Below are positions 57,829 through 64,000 of a stretch of 64,000 bases of DNA, one piece after another; the first letter of the stretch is position 1, and each line of letters begins with the position of its first letter. Location of the stretch: NCBI GenBank assembly GCA_047602295.1, contig JASGHP010000001.1, forward strand, positions 1,488,001-1,552,000, read 5' to 3'. The position numbers and the translations under genes are program-made. The stretch comes from JACMLD01 sp047602295 (GTDB lineage: Bacteria; Bacteroidota; Bacteroidia; Chitinophagales; Chitinophagaceae). The notes beneath the pieces are model-generated. The model saw only the letters and a list, made by a program, of their open reading frames with translations. It was not told where the DNA came from and searched no databases.

Positions 57829-59069
57829 TTACTTCTGCAGCCATACAAAAAGAACTGGATGTGCACGCCATTAGGCAGCAGTTCCCGGTTTTAAACAGGT
57901 TGGTAAAAGGAAAGCCGCTGGTGTATTTTGATAATGCAGCTACTTCTCAAAAACCACAAATAGTAATAGATGCGCTGGTGGATTATTACAGCGGTTTCAA
58001 CGCCAATATTCATCGTGGCATTCACACACTGGCAGAAGAAGCCACGGCTGCGTTTGAGGCTACCCGTGATGCGGTAAAACAATTCATCAATGCAAAAAAC
58101 CGGGAAGAAATTGTTTTTACACGCGGTACAACAGAAAGCATCAACCTGGTAGCATATACCTGGGGCAGGCAAAATATAAAAGCAGGGGATGAAATCATCA
58201 TCTCCAATATGGAACATCACTCCAATATTGTTCCCTGGCAAATTTTGTGCGAAGAGAAAGGAGCGATACTGAAAGTGATTCCTATAAATGAAGATGGTGA
58301 ATTGTTGATGGATGAGTATGCAAAATTGCTCACTCCTAAAACAAAACTGGTTTCTGTAGTGCATGTGTCTAATGCATTAGGAACAGTAAATCCCGTAGAA
58401 GAAATTATTTCATTGGCGCATAAGGCTGGTGCATTGGTAATGATAGATGGTGCGCAGTCTTCTGTGCATTTAGATATTGATGTGCAACAACTGGATGCAG
58501 ATTTCTTTGCATTTTCTTCCCATAAATTATATGGTCCCACTGGTGTAGGTGTATTGTATGGCAAAAAGCATTTGCTGGAAAGTATGCCTCCTTTTCAGGG
58601 TGGGGGAGAAATGATAAAAGAAGTGAGCTTTGGCAAAACAACCTACGCAGATCTGCCTTATAAGTTTGAAGCAGGGACGCCTAATATTGGAGACACCGTT
58701 GTTTTGAAAACGGCGATTGATTTTGTAAATAAGATCGGTAAGGATAAAATTCGCAAGCACGAAAATGAATTGTTGCATTATGCTACTGATGCATTGCAAC
58801 AAATTCCTGGTTTGCAGATTATAGGCAAAGCAAAAGAAAAAGTAAGCCTTGTTTCTTTTGTAATTGATAATATTCACCCGCAGGATATTGGCATATTGCT
58901 TGACAATAGTGGTATTGCTGTAAGAACTGGTCACCATTGCGCTCAACCGTTAATGCAGCGTTGCGGCATCACTGGTACCACACGTGCTTCTTTTGCTGTT
59001 TATAATACAAAAGAAGAGATTGATGAAATGATTAAAGGTTTGCATAAAGTAATAAAAATGCTGGCGTAA
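57825..59069 (+). CDS. sufS: Cysteine desulfurase SufS
   Basis: SufS takes sulfur from cysteine as a persulfide for transfer to SufE. The 414-residue class V PLP enzyme has GIHTLAEEATAAFE, NMEHHSNIVPW, VDGAQS-like MIDGAQSSVHLDID, SSHKLYGPTGVGVLYG with the PLP Lys near 234, and RTGHHCAQPLM with the active Cys near 372; all are SufS-type. Start overlaps the end of sufD by 4 bp; sufE follows after 4 bp. Confidence 0.97.
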   Translation: MITSAAIQKELDVHAIRQQFPVLNRLVKGKPLVYFDNAATSQKPQIVIDALVDYYSGFNANIHRGIHTLAEEATAAFEATRDAVKQFINAKNREEIVFTRGTTESINLVAYTWGRQNIKAGDEIIISNMEHHSNIVPWQILCEEKGAILKVIPINEDGELLMDEYAKLLTPKTKLVSVVHVSNALGTVNPVEEIISLAHKAGALVMIDGAQSSVHLDIDVQQLDADFFAFSSHKLYGPTGVGVLYGKKHLLESMPPFQGGGEMIKEVSFGKTTYADLPYKFEAGTPNIGDTVVLKTAIDFVNKIGKDKIRKHENELLHYATDALQQIPGLQIIGKAKEKVSLVSFVIDNIHPQDIGILLDNSGIAVRTGHHCAQPLMQRCGITGTTRASFAVYNTKEEIDEMIKGLHKVIKMLA

Positions 59070-59073
59070 TAGC

Positions 59074-59523
59074 ATGGAGAATCAAATGACGATAGCGGAA
59101 ACGGAAAAGCAGATAGTAGAGGATTTTCAATTACTGGAGTCGTGGGATGAAGATGCCAAGTATGAATACATCATCGATATGGGCAAGAAGCTTCCACCAC
59201 TGGATGACAAATACAAGCTGGAAGAAAATAAGATAAAAGGTTGCCAGTCTACTGTATGGCTGGTGGCCAATGATGATAATGGAAAGGTTCATTTTGATGC
59301 GGATAGTAATTCCGTAATCGTAAAAGGACTGATAAGCATGTTAATCCGTGTTTTGTCAGACCGCACTGCTGATGAGATTATTGAAGCTAAACTGGGTTTT
59401 ATCAATGAAATTGGTATGCACAGTCATTTAGCGCAAACCCGTTCAAACGGTTTGTTGGCCATGGTAAAGCAAATGAAAAACTATGCGCTGGCATTTAAAA
59501 TTAAGAACGCAGCAAAAGTGTAA
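59074..59523 (+). CDS. sufE: Sulfur acceptor protein SufE
   Basis: SufE accepts persulfide from SufS and hands it to SufB. The 149-residue protein has Cys57 in KGCQSTVWL, LIRVLSDRTADEI and the C-terminal RSNGLLAMVKQMKNYA, all typical. It lies 4 bp after sufS and 3 bp before the DUF59 gene, so translation is probably coupled. Confidence 0.96.
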   Translation: MENQMTIAETEKQIVEDFQLLESWDEDAKYEYIIDMGKKLPPLDDKYKLEENKIKGCQSTVWLVANDDNGKVHFDADSNSVIVKGLISMLIRVLSDRTADEIIEAKLGFINEIGMHSHLAQTRSNGLLAMVKQMKNYALAFKIKNAAKV

Positions 59524-59526
59524 AAA

Positions 59527-59838
59527 ATGGAAACAGCAGAATTGAAAGAAAAGGTAATAGCATGTTTGCATACTATTTTCGATCCTGAAATACCTGTAAA
59601 TATTTATGAACTGGGTTTGATATATGAAGTAGATATTTTACCGGTAAACAATGTGCAGATTGTAATGACGCTTACTTCACCAGCATGTCCGGCGGCGCAG
59701 TCAATACCGGTAGAAGTGGATCAGAAAGTAAGAGAGATAGAAGGCGTAAACGATGTGTATGTATCTGTAACATGGACGCCCGCATGGAACAAAAGCATGA
59801 TGTCTGAAGCAGCGCAACTTGAATTAGGCTACATGTAA
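59527..59838 (+). CDS. sufT: SufT-like DUF59 (MIP18) Fe-S assembly protein
   Basis: DUF59 proteins of the MIP18 type assist in maturation or insertion of Fe-S clusters. The 103-residue protein has FDPEIPVNIYELGLIYEV and TLTSPACPAAQSIPVEV, with the conserved Cys near residue 54. Its place as sixth gene of the suf operon fits the SufT role; without comparison a PaaD-type role cannot be fully excluded, but no phenylacetate genes are present. Confidence 0.9.
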   Translation: METAELKEKVIACLHTIFDPEIPVNIYELGLIYEVDILPVNNVQIVMTLTSPACPAAQSIPVEVDQKVREIEGVNDVYVSVTWTPAWNKSMMSEAAQLELGYM

Positions 59839-59887
59839 GACAAAATTTTATCGGCTTTCAATTGTATAAAATCACAGAAAACCTTTT

Positions 59888-60358
59888 ATGAAAATAACCG
59901 CACAGGAAGAATACGGGCTTCGCATATTAATTCGCATTGCGGGTTGCAAAGACACTGCAGGGTTGAGCATTCCTCAGTTGAGCGAAGCGGAAGGTTTAAG
60001 CAGTCACTATGTTGCAAAGCTTACAAGGGTTTTGCGCATAGGTGGTTTTATCAATAGCACTCCCGGCCTTAAAGGAGGTTATGTATTGGCAAGACCTTCT
60101 AATGAAATTGGCATCAGGCCAGTGTTGAAAGCATTGGGTGGTGTATTATTCGATCAGGATTTTTGCGGCATGCATGCAGGTGCTTTAAAGCTTTGCACTA
60201 ATTCTGTGGATTGTTCTGCACGTTCTCTCTGGCAAATGATTCAGTTTACGGTAGATCAATTATTAGATAAACTTACATTGCACGATTTGGCAAATAAGAA
60301 CAACGATTCTACAAAAGCACTAAACCTGATGCTGGAACAGGTAGTAATCAGAAGCTGA
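59888..60358 (+). CDS. Rrf2 family regulator, IscR/SufR-like, at the suf operon end
   Basis: Rrf2 regulators bind DNA through a winged helix and many sense a 2Fe-2S cluster. The 156-residue protein has the helix EEYGLRILIRIAG, LSEAEGLSSHYVAKLTRVLRIGGFINSTPGLKGGYVLARP, and three cysteines C93, C103 and C109 (FCGMHAGALKLCTNSVDC) spaced close to the IscR cluster site. It lies 49 bp after sufT on the same strand and is likely to sense cluster supply and control the suf genes. Unusually it is last rather than first. Its 3' end overlaps the convergent response regulator gene by 11 bp. Confidence 0.93.
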   Translation: MKITAQEEYGLRILIRIAGCKDTAGLSIPQLSEAEGLSSHYVAKLTRVLRIGGFINSTPGLKGGYVLARPSNEIGIRPVLKALGGVLFDQDFCGMHAGALKLCTNSVDCSARSLWQMIQFTVDQLLDKLTLHDLANKNNDSTKALNLMLEQVVIRS

Positions 60359-61022
60359 TTTTTGAAGCAATTTTTATGGCCTGCGCTTTTGAGCTTACGT
60401 GCAGTTTCTCGTAGATATTAGCGATATGTTTTCTTACGGTATGAGAACTTAAATATAATTTCTCTGCAATGGTTCTGTAATCCAATCCATCTACCAACAG
60501 CTTCAATACTTCTATCTCTCTCTTTGAAAGTTCATATAATTGGTTGTCCTTAGATGCAGCAGGTGTTGATTGCACTGGCATAGACGCTTTCATTAAAAGA
60601 TCCATTGCTTTTCTTGCAATGCGGGGGCTCATAGGCACGCCACCTATATCTACCAGTTGTTTTATATAATCAATGATTACTGAAATCTTTTCGTCTTTCA
60701 GCAAATAACCATTGGCGCCTGCTTTAATGGCCTCAAATATTTTATCATCGTCATCAAATACAGTCAGCATCAAAAATTTCATCTCTGGGTATAGCGTATG
60801 TGCATGCAGTACCGTTTGTATGCCATCCATTTCCGGCATTTCAATATCCATCAATACAACCTGCGGGAAAGCCATTGGTGATAATTCTTTTATTTGCTGC
60901 AGGAAAGCTGATCCATTGGACGCAGTAAACACTACCTCAATTTCTGAGGTGTATTTTAACTGATCGCATAATGAGATCCTGTTTTGCGATTTATCATCAA
61001 CAATGGCTACCCGTATCTTCAT
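60348..61022 (-). CDS. NarL/FixJ family response regulator
   Basis: The 224-residue regulator has a receiver domain with phospho-acceptor Asp59 (VVLMDIEMPEMDG), conserved Thr/Lys sites (FLMLTVFDDD, GYLLKDEKIS) and a LuxR-type HTH at about 160-224 (LSKREIEVLKLLVDGLDYRTIAEKLYLSSHTVRKHIANIYEKLHV). Its start overlaps the end of the histidine kinase gene by 4 bp (ATGA), so the two form a two-component pair. Targets are unknown. Confidence 0.95.
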   Translation of the reverse strand: MKIRVAIVDDKSQNRISLCDQLKYTSEIEVVFTASNGSAFLQQIKELSPMAFPQVVLMDIEMPEMDGIQTVLHAHTLYPEMKFLMLTVFDDDDKIFEAIKAGANGYLLKDEKISVIIDYIKQLVDIGGVPMSPRIARKAMDLLMKASMPVQSTPAASKDNQLYELSKREIEVLKLLVDGLDYRTIAEKLYLSSHTVRKHIANIYEKLHVSSKAQAIKIASKISF

Positions 61023-63046
61023 AATGCAATATTCATTTGTATGGGCTGGTTAGGCAATAACTCATTTGTACTATTGTTCACATTCCTGGTAAGGGTTACT
61101 GTAGTGCCGCTGTTGATAACGCTTGAAATATTCAACACCGCATGTATATCCTTTGCACGCTGATAAATATTTTCCAGACCGTAATGATCTTTAAATTGTT
61201 CTTTTGTATTGAACCCTGTTCCATTGTCTTTAATGGAAATGTTATAAGCAACCTCATCTCCATTTTCAATTGACAAAATAATTTTACTGGCGCTGGAATG
61301 TTTGATGGCATTGTGTATGGCCTCCTGGCAAATACGAAATACATTGAGTGCTTCAGGAGATGAAAGTGTTGACTTTTGGATGATGCTTTCGTTTACATCT
61401 AATTGTATTGAGTCCTGGTGAGATAATTGATTTTGTATGTACAATTTTATTTTATCTGCCAACTCATCAATTTCTACTTGCGGTTTTTTTAATGCCCATA
61501 TACTTTCTCTCAAATCTGCAATAGTGCTTTTGGCTGTTTCATTTATTTTGGTAAGATGCTGGCTTTTTTGTTCTTCTGTCATTGAAGCAGGAGCCTCTAA
61601 TATAAAATCCATATTGCTGCTTATATAACTGAGTTGCCCGCCCAGGTTATCGTGCAGTTCTGCTGCAATCCGGTTGCGTTCATTTTCTTCAGCTTTGCTT
61701 ACCGCAATTTCATGCAATCTTTTTTCTTCTTTCTGCAGCGCCTGGAATTTAAACTCCTGCTTTTTCCGGTTTATAATTATTAGTATAATGGAGAAAATAG
61801 TACCGATTAATAGCAATACAAGAGCACCATAAACGATATAGTTCTTTTTTGTTAGTGCATACTGTTGCTGTATGATGATGTTTTCTTTTTTTTGCGTTTC
61901 ATACCTTGTTTGCATTTCAGAAACTGCCTGTGCAGAATTTTTCTGGTGCAATGAATCTTTTATGGCCAATAACTTTTCCAGGGTCTCACCATATAATTTA
62001 TAATCTCCTGCCAGTTTATAATTGCCTGCCAGGTTTTGATAGAGAAAAATGTTAGGCCGTGAGTTTTTATTCAATTCAATACCTTCTTTGCAGATGGCAA
62101 TACCCTTTTGCGGCTGATTAGTGATTCCATAAAAATTGCCCAGCATTGACATAGCATTAGCCGTATTGAATACATTACCAATTTGCCGATAGGTTGCAAC
62201 ACTTTGTATTAATAGCTGTTCTCCTTTTGGTACATTATTATTAAAACCCAATAAAGTGCCGCGCAGACCAAGCGTATAGGCAAGAGATCCTAAATACCCA
62301 GACTTGCTATTTACTTCCAATGCTTTGGCTGTATAATATTTTGCCGAGTCGAGATTATTATTTTTACCAACTTCTTTTTCATGTAAATGAATAAAAGTAA
62401 GCGCTATATTATTTAAAGTAATGCCGTATGCTTCCTCATAATTAGCCGCAATAGGTGTTGGGTATAATTGCAAAGCTTTGTAGCACCATCGTTGTGCTTG
62501 TTTGTCATCATCGGTTCCAACAAATGCTGCAGCCATCGCATTAATGGTTCTAATCTGGATAAGTGTATCCTCATTTTTTTCAGCAACCGCTAAAAGCGGG
62601 TACAACAAATCAAGCGCTTCTTTAGGCCTGTTCAGGTTATTGAGGGATCTTGCTTTAAGCAGGGTTAAATTGGTATATAGCTCTTTCTCTCTATCATTAT
62701 AATGAAGCGTGGCTAATAATCTTTGTGATATGGCAAGACTGCTGTCTGTACTTCCGCGGGTAAGAAATTGCAGGCCTATATAATTTTGCGCCATACCGGC
62801 TTTTAAATCATCCTTCTCTTCGTTGGCAATTGATTTAGCTGCAATAGCGTAATGATAAAGCGTATCCGCACTAAGCGATGATTGCTCTTTGCAAAGATTC
62901 AACAGTGTTTGCAGCTTTTGCTTGTCTTCTTTTTCCGTAAGTAATATCTTTTTAAGACTATCAACTCTTGGTGTTTGTGAAAAGGAAGAAAACCGAGCTA
63001 CAAATAACAATAGCAGAAAAATGCAGCTTATTTTTTTTGAAGTCAT
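61019..63046 (-). CDS. TPR-containing sensor histidine kinase (HisKA_3)
   Basis: The 675-residue kinase has a signal peptide (to about residue 23), a periplasmic sensor of about 350 residues made of tetratricopeptide-like helices (for example AMAQNYIGLQFLTRG, YTLGLRGTLLGFNNN, AMSMLGNFYGITNQPQKGIAIC), a transmembrane helix (IVYGALVLLLIGTIFSIILIII, near 400), then a coiled segment and a HisKA_3 domain with phospho-acceptor His near 465 in ELHDNLGGQLSYISSNMDFIL. A HATPase domain (NVFRICQEAIHNAIKHSSASK, DNGTGFNTKEQFKDHYGLENI) ends it. This TPR layout is common in Bacteroidota. The signal is unknown. Confidence 0.93.
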   Translation of the reverse strand: MTSKKISCIFLLLLFVARFSSFSQTPRVDSLKKILLTEKEDKQKLQTLLNLCKEQSSLSADTLYHYAIAAKSIANEEKDDLKAGMAQNYIGLQFLTRGSTDSSLAISQRLLATLHYNDREKELYTNLTLLKARSLNNLNRPKEALDLLYPLLAVAEKNEDTLIQIRTINAMAAAFVGTDDDKQAQRWCYKALQLYPTPIAANYEEAYGITLNNIALTFIHLHEKEVGKNNNLDSAKYYTAKALEVNSKSGYLGSLAYTLGLRGTLLGFNNNVPKGEQLLIQSVATYRQIGNVFNTANAMSMLGNFYGITNQPQKGIAICKEGIELNKNSRPNIFLYQNLAGNYKLAGDYKLYGETLEKLLAIKDSLHQKNSAQAVSEMQTRYETQKKENIIIQQQYALTKKNYIVYGALVLLLIGTIFSIILIIINRKKQEFKFQALQKEEKRLHEIAVSKAEENERNRIAAELHDNLGGQLSYISSNMDFILEAPASMTEEQKSQHLTKINETAKSTIADLRESIWALKKPQVEIDELADKIKLYIQNQLSHQDSIQLDVNESIIQKSTLSSPEALNVFRICQEAIHNAIKHSSASKIILSIENGDEVAYNISIKDNGTGFNTKEQFKDHYGLENIYQRAKDIHAVLNISSVINSGTTVTLTRNVNNSTNELLPNQPIQMNIAL

Positions 63047-63205
63047 GATTATAGCGGAATAGACTAAAATATAAAAAATTAGCCCAATTCCATATTTTTT
63101 TCGGCTCCAAATTAAGCTTGTATTGAACAGGAAAAATAACGCATTTGAGTTATTGTTTGGTTGGCTGCAAAAAAGCAGGAGTTTCTTTTACTAGCGTATC
63201 ATTGC

Positions 63206-63565
63206 TTACATGAAAAACTCTTCTTTGATAATCTTGCCATCTTTTACAGAATACACGCATAATTCTGTCATATCCATGTGGCCATCTTTTTTCATGGTTA
63301 ACTCCATGCGCAGGGTACAGGCGAAGGAATTAATAACTATCAATGGTTCTGATACCTCAATTTTATGGTATTCCTGTACCATGTCTTCAAACTTTTTGCC
63401 TTTGGAGAAAATGGCAGACAATCCTTTTGTTTCTTTTTCAAATGCCGGGGTGGCATATGGTTCTATGCTAATGGCTTCTTCACTAAATAATTCCTTTTGT
63501 GCAGTTTCAAAATGCCCCTGGCGGCAAAGCACTACCAAACGATTGGCAATTTCCTGGGTTGTCAT
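63206..63565 (-). CDS. NTF2-like/SnoaL-type small protein
   Basis: The 119-residue protein has the alpha-plus-beta pattern of SnoaL-like NTF2 folds: an N-terminal helix (EIANRLVVLCRQGHFETAQKELFSEEAISIEP), a short helix with GKKFEDMVQEYHKIEVSEP and three strands ending VYSVKDGKIIKEEFF. No signal peptide. The pocket residues do not show the substrate; it could be a cyclase-like enzyme or a binding protein. It is alone on its strand, about 160 bp from the kinase gene. Confidence 0.75.
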   Translation of the reverse strand: MTTQEIANRLVVLCRQGHFETAQKELFSEEAISIEPYATPAFEKETKGLSAIFSKGKKFEDMVQEYHKIEVSEPLIVINSFACTLRMELTMKKDGHMDMTELCVYSVKDGKIIKEEFFM

Positions 63566-63697
63566 AATTATTTATTTTGAGTGAGTAGTAATGATACCTT
63601 TCAAACAAAATAAATCCAGATTTCATGCCACTGTTATAGTGTTATTGATCGGCAACAAATGATGCCTGCTTTGCACAAACTGTGTATGTTCTTCAGC

Positions 63698-64000
63698 TTA
63701 TTTTGCCATATCATCATATGGAGTGGGCGTAGTATCCTGCCCGTCTTTTGTACCTGGTTGTCGCAATTGAACTGGTTTTTGTTTGCTGCTTTTTTTGCGC
63801 ATCCACATGTTTAATAATTCCACACCAAACGAAAAAGCCATTGCGAAATAAATATACGCTTTGTCTATATGGCTATGGTGCAAGGGTTCCAATCCTTCAA
63901 AGAAAAGACTAAAGCCAACCATTAACAAAAAGGCGAGTGCCAGCATTTTTAGTGTTGGATGCTTATGAATGAAAGTGGAGATTTTATCAGAGAAAAAGAA
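63698..64000 (-). CDS. TerC family membrane protein, C-terminal part (cut by window end)
   Basis: The reading frame is open to position 64000 on the minus strand and encodes about 100 residues, including ISTFIHKHPTLKMLALAFLLMVGFSLFFEGL and HIDKAYIYFAMAFSFGVELLNMWMRKK, which is the usual end of TerC proteins (inner-membrane proteins linked to tellurite resistance and metal or membrane-protein handling). The ATG at 63946 is internal to the family sequence, so the real start lies outside the window. A hydrophilic tail rich in Gln, Lys and Pro ends it. Confidence 0.85.
   Translation of the reverse strand, partial: FFFSDKISTFIHKHPTLKMLALAFLLMVGFSLFFEGLEPLHHSHIDKAYIYFAMAFSFGVELLNMWMRKKSSKQKPVQLRQPGTKDGQDTTPTPYDDMAK

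Overview
The window looks like chromosomal DNA of a member of the Bacteroidota, most likely the Chitinophagales/Chitinophagaceae. Several signs agree: AT-rich coding sequence, promoters of the Bacteroidota sigma-factor type (TTTG, about 19 bp, TAnnTTTG), secreted proteins ending in type IX secretion (T9SS) sorting domains, a GH97 enzyme, and a 16S-tRNA-Ile-tRNA-Ala-23S-5S operon. The genus cannot be fixed by eye. I see no prophage, insertion sequence, integrase or CRISPR array.

Layout: 1-7.7 kb holds truA, a low-complexity DUF4476 protein, an M1 aminopeptidase and a lemA-TPM-TPM envelope operon. 8.2-13.9 kb is a complete rRNA operon driven by four tandem near-identical promoters. 14.2-26.2 kb encodes a regulatory-domain lipoprotein, a DUF1080 lipid- or sugar-active protein and a 2.9-kaa repetitive surface protein with a gliding-motility type C-terminus. 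26.3-28.2 kb has a glycine-rich RRM protein and the rpsF-rpsR-rplI ribosomal operon. 28.4-36.1 kb has two large T9SS cargo proteins (a clan-A-like glycosidase and a lamin-tail/EEP nuclease) that share a nearly identical C-terminal module. 36.4-46.6 kb is housekeeping and carbohydrate metabolism: htpG, two DUF4230 proteins, an esterase, an SGNH hydrolase, a WYL regulator, a phosphonatase-like HAD, GH97 and a Tat-exported class V aminotransferase-fold protein. 46.8-53.6 kb has a nucleoid-associated protein, a Fic protein, purT and a giant AsmA protein. 54.0-60.4 kb is a complete sufBCDSE-sufT-rrf2 iron-sulfur assembly operon. 60.3-64.0 kb has a NarL-type response regulator and TPR histidine kinase, an NTF2-like protein and the 3' end of a terC gene that runs off the window.

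The most unusual signal is not a protein. At eleven intergenic places the DNA is built of consecutive 7-bp (sometimes 8- or 9-bp) words, for example AAGGTNN, AAGCNNN, TTAAGTG/TACTTAC, GAAGTCN and CAACCNNT. Each place has its own word, the words often turn round to form inverted arms, and most arrays start at or within a few bases of the 3' end of a gene, often overlapping a TAG stop codon. They occur inside operons (rpsR-rplI, sufC-sufD, tRNA-Ile/tRNA-Ala, 23S-5S). A second, distinct class of GC-rich palindromes sits between sufB and sufC. Coordinates of rRNA ends and of promoters are estimates read by eye.
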